A DNA stretch of 14,340 nucleotides from Promethearchaeota archaeon (lineage in GTDB: Archaea; Asgardarchaeota; Lokiarchaeia; Sigynarchaeales; SOKP01): assembly GCA_019894875.1 (NCBI GenBank), contig JAGXNR010000076.1:1-14340 (forward strand). The letters are read 5' to 3'. Every line of letters starts with the position of its first letter. Position 1 is the first letter of the stretch. Positions 8,671 through 14,340 of this stretch are shown one piece after another. The notes under the pieces are model-generated. The model was not told the origin of the DNA. It made no database searches and was given only the letters and a program-made list of their open reading frames with translations. The position numbers were made by a program, and so were the translations under genes.

Positions 8671-9531
8671 TCATTCACAATCTTCTGCTTTTTTCTTATT
8701 GATTTTGACAAATGCTTCTTCTTGAATATTTCTTTGCTCCGATTTGACGGATCTATTCACTTGATTCAAATGTCTCATTGCATTATTTTTTCCTTCTTTT
8801 ATATTATCTATTAGCTCTTCTCTACTAAAACCCCCTGATATTACTAGGGCTGTTTGAAATGATTGTTGGGGCTTTAATGTTTTAAACTTAATTTGCAGCG
8901 CTGATAAAATCTCTCCTGGACCTTCATGTAACGTATTAGAAAGGTTTAATCTTTCTTTGTCGATTTTAAATTCTTTTGTTAAACATGATTCATAATTTGT
9001 TGATTTAGATATTGGAGAAAAACCACCATACAAACCTGTTTCATCATATTGGTAAATAATGTCATTTTCTTCGTCATAACCTGAGAGATCATTATCATAT
9101 CCTTCAAGTCCATTTATATCAAAATCAAAAATAAAATACATCGAAAAATCATTCATGGCAAAGTCTGATATGTTTTTCATTGTAAAGAAAGTACTGATAA
9201 AGGGTACTTTAGGTGGATTAAATATATCTTTATAAACCCTGACAAATTCCTTCTTTTTTAATGAAATCGATGGAAGCTTTTTTTCTTCCACTAATTTATT
9301 CAGGTACTCCGTAATATTGAAATCCAAGGTAATTCTACTTAAGGCAGTCCCCTTACGGGTATTTACCATATTATATATTGGTGTAGGTTCTATATTTTTC
9401 AAAACAACGGGGATGGATCCAATTCTTTTTCCTTCTAATTTAAAGCTAAACCAAGGACCAGTCAATTCTTGTTCAGAAAGATATATAAGATATTTTCCCT
9501 TATATGTAAGTTTTTTTATTGAAAATCCCAT
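8671..9531 (-). CDS. Uncharacterised protein, probably beta-rich, with an acidic Asp cluster
   Basis: I do not recognise this 286-residue protein. There is no signal peptide, membrane span or clear enzyme motif, so it is probably cytosolic. The first ~235 residues alternate short hydrophobic strands and turns, as in an all-beta sandwich. The middle holds a cluster of aspartates in DFDINGLEGYDNDLSGYD (136-153) that could bind a metal ion such as calcium; this is a guess from composition. The last ~50 residues are charged and probably helical (REELIDNIKEGKNNAMRHLN), ending in a lysine-rich tail. The ATG at 9531 has AGGT six bases upstream, which supports this start, and an in-frame TGA lies 18 bases before it. 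It is the gene downstream of GTPase B on the same strand with a 164-base gap, so it may be co-transcribed, and it converges on the surface protein gene. A carbohydrate-related role is possible but unsupported. Confidence 0.8.
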   Translation of the reverse strand: MGFSIKKLTYKGKYLIYLSEQELTGPWFSFKLEGKRIGSIPVVLKNIEPTPIYNMVNTRKGTALSRITLDFNITEYLNKLVEEKKLPSISLKKKEFVRVYKDIFNPPKVPFISTFFTMKNISDFAMNDFSMYFIFDFDINGLEGYDNDLSGYDEENDIIYQYDETGLYGGFSPISKSTNYESCLTKEFKIDKERLNLSNTLHEGPGEILSALQIKFKTLKPQQSFQTALVISGGFSREELIDNIKEGKNNAMRHLNQVNRSVKSEQRNIQEEAFVKINKKKAEDCE

Positions 9532-9600
9532 GACATAACCTGAAGTATTTCAAGTAGCAAGTACATCGTGCCAATCTACTTTAATAACTATCTTAATCTA

Positions 9601-9607
9601 ACCTCCT
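9601..9607 (-). promoter_or_regulatory. Orphan consensus Shine-Dalgarno sequence AGGAGGT
   Basis: The minus strand reads AGGAGGT here, in the 164-base gap between GTPase B and the 286-residue gene, 69 bases before that gene's ATG. It is the best anti-SD match in the window, yet no ATG, GTG or TTG follows within the usual 4-12 bases. The frame after it (ATT AAG ATA GTT...) is open for 15 codons, stops at a TGA, and is in the same frame as the downstream gene. It may serve a short leader peptide with a non-standard start, or be chance. Confidence 0.35.
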
Positions 9608-9695
9608 TTTATTAATTTTGAATTGTTATTTTTATGTTGATTAACTTATCAATTATTTAAAAGAATAAGAATTCATAAAAATTTTGTATTAATAT

Positions 9696-10679
9696 TTAGA
9701 GTGTTTCAATCACTCTATAAGCTATATATAAAAAGGCATCATGAACATTTTCACCTGTTTTTGTGCTAGTTAAAATGTAATGGAAATCAAAACGCTTTGC
9801 GACTTCTTTAATTTCATCTTTACTTATTACTATTTGATCGGTTAAGTCAGATTTATTTCCTACTATAACAACAGGAATATTTTTGGAAACTGAAGTTTTT
9901 ATATCATTATACCATTTTTCAACGCTATCAAGATTACCTGGACTAGTTCTATCTATAACAATGACCGCAGCATTAGCACCATTGTAAAATCTGGCCCTAT
10001 ATGGAGCCATCTGAAAACTCTGGCCTCCGATGTCCCAAACAATGAAATTCATCTTATTTTGCTCAGTTAAGTTGATCGTTTTTTTTGAAATCTGAACCCC
10101 AATAGTCGAAATATAATCTTCTTTAAATGCATTTTCTACAAATCTTCTGATAAGAGATGTTTTACCTACTCGGAAATCTCCTGTTAAAATTATTTTGTTT
10201 GAATATTCTGCTGCCAATTTTGGAAGTGCCCCTATCTTTGTTCTTGCCAGAGCTTTTACAATTTCAGGAATTTCAGTAGACACCTCCTCATTTCCATCTA
10301 GAATTAACTCTATTTTACCCGCTATATGTTCTGAATATACTTTTAATTCTGTATCACTCGTAGATTGATCTGTAACTGTAGTTAATATCGATTGAGGACC
10401 TTGTGAGCAAAAGGCAAATTTTTTATCTCCAGTTGAGGTCATATTAAAAAAATTACCTTGAGCCCCAAATTCACTTTTAATTCTCTCTATATAATTATCA
10501 AGAATCGCTGAGATCGCACCAAGAACAGAATCCGATTCTTCTTCATCACCCTCTATGAATTCTGAAGCTATTATAAAACCATCTCTATCGCAAATCGCTA
10601 CACCCAATATACCCTCTACTTCTTCAAAGTAGTTTTTCAAGATCTCTCTTAAGAGTTTACCCCTTGGGAGTTTTTCCAT
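9696..10679 (-). CDS. Roadblock/LC7 domain fused to Ras-like small GTPase (paralogue B)
   Basis: 327 residues with the same two-domain plan as the GTPase at the left of the window; the two are roughly 60% identical by eye over their full length. Residues ~15-130 are Roadblock/LC7 (VEGILGVAICDRDG, then YSEHIAGKIELILDGNEE). The GTPase part has G1 GDFRVGKT (167-174), switch-I Thr192 in STIGV, G3 WDIGGQ (215-220), G4 NKSD (275-278) and G5 TSTKTG (304-309). The segments VGKTSLIRRFVEN and QMAPYR are kept in both copies. The Gln of GGQ, the usual catalytic glutamine, is present, so the protein should be able to hydrolyse GTP. It has no C-terminal cysteine or membrane anchor. The ATG at 10679 has a weak AAGG upstream. 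It is read toward the 286-residue gene. Partner and pathway are unknown; the Roadblock half could dimerise or act on the GTPase in cis. Confidence 0.94.
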   Translation of the reverse strand: MEKLPRGKLLREILKNYFEEVEGILGVAICDRDGFIIASEFIEGDEEESDSVLGAISAILDNYIERIKSEFGAQGNFFNMTSTGDKKFAFCSQGPQSILTTVTDQSTSDTELKVYSEHIAGKIELILDGNEEVSTEIPEIVKALARTKIGALPKLAAEYSNKIILTGDFRVGKTSLIRRFVENAFKEDYISTIGVQISKKTINLTEQNKMNFIVWDIGGQSFQMAPYRARFYNGANAAVIVIDRTSPGNLDSVEKWYNDIKTSVSKNIPVVIVGNKSDLTDQIVISKDEIKEVAKRFDFHYILTSTKTGENVHDAFLYIAYRVIETL

Positions 10680-10726
10680 TGATATTTAACCTTTTAGTTA
10701 GAACTATTAAGAATATATTAACCTCA

Positions 10727-10738
10727 AATAATATAAAT
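10727..10738 (-). promoter_or_regulatory. Putative TATA box of GTPase B
   Basis: ATTTATATTATT on the minus strand lies about 50 bases before the ATG at 10679, which would give a transcript start near 10705 and a leader of about 25 bases. The DNA is AT-rich throughout, so the match is suggestive only. Confidence 0.3.
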
Positions 10739-10827
10739 GTAGTTATTTAGATATTACTATAATCATACTTCTGAGCACATCAGCATACCATATTATTTTT
10801 TATTTAATCTATAAGCATCTATTATTC

Positions 10828-11004
10828 ATGATAAGAGATTCTTCCATAAAAGATAACTCGAGAGATATGGCAAAATGTGAAGAAAATATTAAAAATATCT
10901 TAGATCGTGCCGTAAAACTCTTTAGAAGAACTGATCTCCCTGAACTTGCCGATAAGTGGGACAAAATTTTAAACACTTATCGTTCTAAAAAGAATATGGT
11001 TTGA
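10828..11004 (+). CDS. Small helical protein of 58 residues
   Basis: An ATG at 10828 opens a 58-codon frame that stops with TGA at 11002-11004. Its base composition is richer in G and C than the AT-rich gaps on either side, and the product looks like a real polypeptide: charged and amphipathic, with CEENIKNILDRAVKLFRR and LPELADKWDKILNTYRSKK predicted as two helices joined by a TDLP turn. A second ATG at 10867 (MAKCEENIKN) is a possible shorter start. No Shine-Dalgarno site precedes 10828, but an AT-rich TATA-like stretch about 20-28 bases upstream (10800-10809) would fit a leaderless transcript. A strong T-tract follows 31 bases after the stop. It lies between GTPase B (divergent) and hisB (convergent). 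Function unknown; no family recognised. Confidence 0.6.
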   Translation: MIRDSSIKDNSRDMAKCEENIKNILDRAVKLFRRTDLPELADKWDKILNTYRSKKNMV

Positions 11005-11035
11005 TTCGGGTTAAGATTATAACTTCTAAGGATAG

Positions 11036-11061
11036 TTTTTTTTCATTTTTTAATATTTTTT
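11036..11061 (+). terminator. Poly-T terminator after the small gene
   Basis: Three T-runs (8, 6 and 6 bases, broken by CA and AATA) start 31 bases after the stop of the 58-residue gene on the plus strand. Archaeal RNA polymerase terminates on such oligo-T stretches without needing a hairpin. Its presence supports transcription of the small gene in this direction. Confidence 0.5.
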
Positions 11062-11088
11062 CGGTTAAATGATAAAGCAATGATTGGG

Positions 11089-11661
11089 TTATAAAATTCC
11101 TTTAGTAGAAGGAATATCTTCAGAAACTATCATTTTTGCCTGTTTGATAGCCCTAGCTAAAGCTTTAAACGCTGCTTCAACTTTATGATGCTGATCTTCC
11201 CCATATAGAATATGAAGATGTAAATTCATTTTAGCATTTTCCGCAAAGGAAGTAAAGAAATGTGTGATATCTTCAACAGCAACATCCTCGATCTCACATT
11301 CATTTAAGTTTAAGTTAAGAATCAAAGCTTGTCGGCCGCTAAAATCTAATACACATCTCGCAAGGGTTTCATCCATTGGAATTAAGGCAGATCCAAATCT
11401 ATTTATGCCTTTTTTATCACCTAAGGCTTTCTGAAAACACTCTCCTAATGTTATTCCAATATCTTCAATAATATGGTGAGTTAAATCTCCATTTGCACTT
11501 ATAGTTATATCGATTTTTGAGTGTTTTGCTAATAGTTTTAACATATGATCCATAAATTTGAAACCAGTATCAATCTGATAAGCTCCAGAACCGTCTAAAT
11601 TTAATTCAATAACTATTTCGGATTCACTAGTTTTTCTTGACACTTGAGCAATCCTGTTCAT
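11089..11661 (-). CDS. hisB: Imidazoleglycerol-phosphate dehydratase
   Basis: 190-residue HisB, the usual length for a monofunctional archaeal/bacterial enzyme. It removes water from imidazole glycerol phosphate to give imidazole acetol phosphate, a late step of histidine synthesis, using a bound Mn2+ pair. The family's histidine motifs are visible: DHML (38-41), HHIIED (62-67), LHLHILYG (147-154) and HHKVEAAFKALARA (158-171), plus the C-terminal STKGIL (compare the usual SSKG-L). The frame is open 54 codons further upstream, but that part is not HisB-like. The ATG at 11661 is chosen because AGGTGA (11674-11669) lies seven bases before it and the family N-terminus begins there. No other his genes are in the window. 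It is divergent from the GH4 glycosidase gene, and no histidine-phosphatase domain is fused. Confidence 0.97.
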   Translation of the reverse strand: MNRIAQVSRKTSESEIVIELNLDGSGAYQIDTGFKFMDHMLKLLAKHSKIDITISANGDLTHHIIEDIGITLGECFQKALGDKKGINRFGSALIPMDETLARCVLDFSGRQALILNLNLNECEIEDVAVEDITHFFTSFAENAKMNLHLHILYGEDQHHKVEAAFKALARAIKQAKMIVSEDIPSTKGIL

Positions 11662-11668
11662 ACAATTT

Positions 11669-11674
11669 TCACCT
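11669..11674 (-). promoter_or_regulatory. Strong Shine-Dalgarno site fixing the hisB start
   Basis: AGGTGA on the minus strand, seven bases before the ATG at 11661, is a full match to the archaeal anti-SD core. It rules out the longer open frame that runs back to 11823. Confidence 0.85.
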
Positions 11675-11717
11675 ATGACTATTATTAAACCAAATGTTAT
11701 AATTTTTAGTAATTTTC

Positions 11718-11734
11718 TATATTTATATTTAAAA
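11718..11734. promoter_or_regulatory. Shared AT core between divergent hisB and GH4 genes
   Basis: The 103-base gap between the two start codons holds one core, CTATATTTATATTTAAAA. On the minus strand TATAAATATAG (11728-11718) would start hisB transcription near 11697, upstream of its ribosome site. On the plus strand ATATTTAAAA (11725-11734) would start the glycosidase transcript within a few bases of its ATG, which fits that gene having only a poor GGTTG ribosome site. Assigned by spacing only. Confidence 0.4.
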
Positions 11735-11764
11735 ATAACATTTATCAATAAAATTGGTTGTAAA

Positions 11765-13138
11765 ATGAATAAAATTACTTTTATTGGAGCAGGATCTATG
11801 GTTTTTGCTGACAATATACTCACGGATATCTTGACTTTTCCTTCTTTTCAAAAAAACACACTCATTTGCTTGGAAGACATCGATTCAAGACGTTTAGATA
11901 CGACCTTTAGATATATAAAAAAAATTATTGAAGATAACTCTCAAATTTTAGATGATGTGGAAGTTGAGAAAACAACTAATCAAAGGAAAGCAATTGAAGA
12001 TGCAAAGTATATAATTAATGCAATCCAAGTTGGTTGGTTGGATGTTATGAAATTCGATTTTGAAATCCCCTTAAAATATGGTGTCTCTCAATGTGTTGGC
12101 GATACTTTAGGACCGGGGGGAGTTTTTCGATTTCTTAGAACTGTTCCTGCAATTAAATCTATCATTGAGGATATTCGTGAATTTGGATATAATACTAAAA
12201 AAAATTGCGATAAACCGCTTTTGTTAAATTATTCCAATCCTATGGCAATGAATACTTGGTATTGTAACCTTTTATTACCTGATTCTACTATAGGTTTATG
12301 TCATGGAGTTCAAGAGACCGCAGCAGCTTTAATGAATCTTCTAAAAGTGCAGGAGGAGAATTTCAGTTTCCTTTGTGCTGGTATTAATCATATGGCATGG
12401 TATTTAGAAGTCTGGTATAGAAAAAATCAAAAAACTCCATGGCAAGATGCTTATCCAGAACTTAAAAGAAAACTGAATGATAATCCTAGATATTCTGAAA
12501 TTGAAAAACTACGTAGAGATATGATGAATGCATGTGGTTATTATATGACTGAATCGTCAGGTCATCTTAGTGAATATCTTCCTTATTATCGGAAAAGAAA
12601 GGATCTATTAGAAAAATACAAATCAAACAAGTTTTTTTACGGGCATCTACGACATGGCGCTTATTACGAATTGTGTGTTGCCACGGAAGGAAAGACGGAG
12701 AAAAAGTTCGAAGAGCGTATAAAAGAACCAGTACTTAAATTGAAAAAAAATCCTACGACAGAATATGCTTCCCATATCTTAAATGCCATAGAAACTAATA
12801 AAGCATTTAGATTTAATGGTAATCTCATTAATAATGAACAGAGTCTAATAACCAATTTACCTAAAGGGTGTTGTGTAGAAGTTCCAATATTTGCTGATTC
12901 CCATGGATTGCATCCTGAAGGAGGAATAAAATTACCGACAGTTTGTCAAGCACTTTGTATGTCAAATATCATGGTACAAAAAGCAGCTGTAGAGGGAGCA
13001 ATCGAATTGAATAAAGAAAAAATATACCATGCAGTCTTACTAGATCCTAATACAGCTAGTGTTTGTTCTCCCTCAGAAATTCGAGAGATGGTAGATGAGA
13101 TGTTTGAAAAAGAAGGTAGATGGATGCCGAAATTTTAA
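11765..13138 (+). CDS. Glycoside hydrolase family 4 (alpha-galactosidase/alpha-glucosidase, MelA/AglA-like)
   Basis: 457-residue cytosolic enzyme of GH4, which cleaves glycosides by an NAD+- and Mn2+-dependent oxidation/elimination mechanism instead of ordinary hydrolysis. The N-terminus is a Rossmann fold (KITFIGAGSMVF, 3-14). It has GDTLGPGGVFRFLRT (112-126), SNPM (157-160), LCHG with the metal-binding Cys179 and His180, and GINHMAW with His209. Downstream, YYMTESSGHLSEYLPYYRKR resembles the MelA/AglA/LplD subgroup (alpha-galactosidase, alpha-glucosidase, alpha-galacturonidase), so the substrate sugar is not fixed. The frame is open 30 codons upstream, but the Rossmann fold begins directly after the ATG at 11765, so that start is used. 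There is no signal peptide, so it acts on imported or internal sugar. No transporter is nearby. Its stop codon overlaps that of the convergent methyltransferase. Confidence 0.95.
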   Translation: MNKITFIGAGSMVFADNILTDILTFPSFQKNTLICLEDIDSRRLDTTFRYIKKIIEDNSQILDDVEVEKTTNQRKAIEDAKYIINAIQVGWLDVMKFDFEIPLKYGVSQCVGDTLGPGGVFRFLRTVPAIKSIIEDIREFGYNTKKNCDKPLLLNYSNPMAMNTWYCNLLLPDSTIGLCHGVQETAAALMNLLKVQEENFSFLCAGINHMAWYLEVWYRKNQKTPWQDAYPELKRKLNDNPRYSEIEKLRRDMMNACGYYMTESSGHLSEYLPYYRKRKDLLEKYKSNKFFYGHLRHGAYYELCVATEGKTEKKFEERIKEPVLKLKKNPTTEYASHILNAIETNKAFRFNGNLINNEQSLITNLPKGCCVEVPIFADSHGLHPEGGIKLPTVCQALCMSNIMVQKAAVEGAIELNKEKIYHAVLLDPNTASVCSPSEIREMVDEMFEKEGRWMPKF

Positions 13139-14340
13139 CGATTCATATAATCTAAGATATGTTTCTTCTGTGAATCTGAAACCTTGTAGAGAATGAAAAC
13201 TAAATCATCAATCTCTTTTTGAATTTGATTAAATTTATTATCCTCTCTATCATCAAATTCTAATAATATTTTTACTCTTTCTATTATTTTTGATGCAATT
13301 TCTTTTTCTTTTACATTTTCAGGAACTTTAATAGGGAGATCTTTTATTTTTTCAATCAAGATTCTAGGAAACAATTTTTTATAAGAACCAAATAATTGTA
13401 TAAAATAATAAGATAGAAGTAAAGAATTTAATAATCCAAGAAGGTATATGTTGTTAAATTCTATAATAGGAGATTGACAGATTTTTAAATTATAGAAAGA
13501 TTGAGATGTAAAAGATAAATTATTATCATATGTGGCACAAATTAAGTTATTCTGGCTTAATTGTCTAATTATAATCCGATCTTCATAGATTTCTGAATCT
13601 TTATAGTTAATTCCGTTTTTGTTTACTTCAATATATTTATAATCTCGGATTTGATAACGTTGAATTGAATTTATAAATAATTTAAAACATTCTTTCTTCT
13701 TTTTAGGAATTAAATCAAAGATAATTTTTTCAGTATATCTTTTTTCTAGATGAGTTTTACAGTCAGGACAAAGAAATTCCTTTTTAGGTATTGGAAAATA
13801 TTTTTTACAGTCTTTACAATAGATTATCTCTCCTGTTTTTGTCAATTCAACCCCTCTACTCAATAAAAACTTAAAACCATCTTTTACCATTAATTTTCTC
13901 AATTTAGGAAAATTCTCGGTTAAATGAATAATGATTGAAATATCCTCTTCATCAAGATGAATTAAAAACTTATAATCCCAACTTTTCAAAGACTTTTGAA
14001 GGATCCTTTTTTGTGGTCGATTTACAATTTTAACTTTAATCCAATTATTCTCTCTCTCTTCGATGTTTGATTCTTTCTCCAAAATTAAAATTATATTAGA
14101 AACAACAGGATCTTCGAATTTGGGACCAGAATGATAAATTTCTTTTATATTTGTAGTATCAAAGATGTATTTCCTTATTTTAGAACGGTTTGAGAGTGCC
14201 AGTAAGGAATCTGGGACAATATAACCCAGTACACCTTTAATTTTTAATAATTTTATACCAAGTTCAATAAAAATTTGGAAATAATCATATTGACCTTTTC
14301 CTGTTTTAAATTTCATGTTCTTGATAATTTGGCGCTGTAC
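13135..14340 (-). CDS. TaqI/Eco57I-like adenine DNA methyltransferase or type IIG restriction enzyme, C-terminal part, 5' truncated
   Basis: The frame is open to the right edge, so at least eight residues precede the ATG at 14316 and the true start is outside. The visible ~400 residues begin with GKGQYDYFQIFIELGIKLLK and GVLGYIVPDSLL, the segments that follow the catalytic NPPY motif in N6-adenine methyltransferases of the Eco57I/TaqI class. Counted from 14316, residues ~140-330 look like the target-recognition domain. This contains a four-cysteine zinc-ribbon-like insert (C167, C170, C183, C186), then IIIRQLSQNN and YLLGLLNSLLLSYYF, which match the TaqI C-terminal specificity pattern. NPPY and any endonuclease domain would be upstream and cannot be seen. 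A stand-alone methyltransferase and a fused restriction-modification protein are both possible. The gene ends overlapping the glycosidase stop codon. Confidence 0.85.
   Translation of the reverse strand, partial: VQRQIIKNMKFKTGKGQYDYFQIFIELGIKLLKIKGVLGYIVPDSLLALSNRSKIRKYIFDTTNIKEIYHSGPKFEDPVVSNIILILEKESNIEERENNWIKVKIVNRPQKRILQKSLKSWDYKFLIHLDEEDISIIIHLTENFPKLRKLMVKDGFKFLLSRGVELTKTGEIIYCKDCKKYFPIPKKEFLCPDCKTHLEKRYTEKIIFDLIPKKKKECFKLFINSIQRYQIRDYKYIEVNKNGINYKDSEIYEDRIIIRQLSQNNLICATYDNNLSFTSQSFYNLKICQSPIIEFNNIYLLGLLNSLLLSYYFIQLFGSYKKLFPRILIEKIKDLPIKVPENVKEKEIASKIIERVKILLEFDDREDNKFNQIQKEIDDLVFILYKVSDSQKKHILDYMNR

Noticed and set aside
9544..9546. In-frame TGA upstream of the 286-residue gene as a selenocysteine codon joining a longer N-terminus
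   Set aside because: No SECIS-like structure was seen, the extension would need a non-standard start, and the ATG at 9531 has its own ribosome site.
426..10679. The two GTPase genes as the ends of a mobile element or composite transposon
   Set aside because: They are diverged paralogues in the same orientation, with no transposase, terminal inverted repeats or target duplications seen.
11675..11764. 30-codon N-terminal extension of the GH4 glycosidase
   Set aside because: The Rossmann fold starts directly after the ATG at 11765; the extension is translated AT-rich promoter sequence and would overlap hisB.
11662..11823. 54-codon N-terminal extension of hisB, hydrophobic and overlapping the GH4 start
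   Set aside because: It is not HisB-like, covers the divergent promoter gap and the glycosidase N-terminus, and a strong AGGTGA ribosome site marks the ATG at 11661.

Overview
The window looks like a piece of an Asgard archaeon chromosome (Loki/Heimdall-type; the exact lineage cannot be fixed from here). The reasons are two Roadblock-domain/small-GTPase fusion proteins, a very large surface protein with DUF2341 and LamG-like domains, GGTGA-type archaeal Shine-Dalgarno sites, T-rich 3' ends and strongly AT-rich intergenic DNA. No rRNA, tRNA, CRISPR array or insertion sequence was seen.

Layout, left to right. (1) 1-393 (+) is the C-terminal end of a DNA methyltransferase cut by the window edge. 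(2) 426-1370 (-) is Roadblock-GTPase A. (3) 1663-8547 (+), divergent from it, is a 2294-residue single-pass surface protein. It has a signal peptide, two DUF2341+LamG units, a long Ig-like stalk, one membrane span, and a cytoplasmic tail that reads as a longin/roadblock-like domain followed by two winged-helix-like segments. (4) 8671-9531 (-) is an unrecognised, probably beta-rich 286-residue protein. (5) 9696-10679 (-) is Roadblock-GTPase B, a paralogue of A at roughly 60% identity by eye. (6) 10828-11004 (+) is a probable 58-residue helical protein. (7) 11089-11661 (-) is hisB, standing alone. (8) 11765-13138 (+) is a family-4 NAD/Mn-dependent glycosidase. (9) 13135-14340 (-) is the C-terminal part of a TaqI/Eco57I-like DNA methyltransferase or type IIG restriction enzyme, cut by the right edge.

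The part worth most attention is 426-10679. Two GTPases that carry their own Roadblock domain bracket a receptor-like protein with a carbohydrate-binding-type ectodomain and a longin/Roadblock-type cytosolic tail. Roadblock and longin domains are known docking and regulatory partners of small GTPases (MglB with MglA, Ragulator with Rag, Mon1-Ccz1 with Rab7). A reasonable inference is a surface-sensing or adhesion module that signals through the GTPases inside the cell. This rests on domain reading and gene neighbourhood only. The right-hand genes (hisB, GH4 glycosidase) are ordinary metabolism, and the methyltransferase fragments at both ends suggest restriction-modification genes around the locus.
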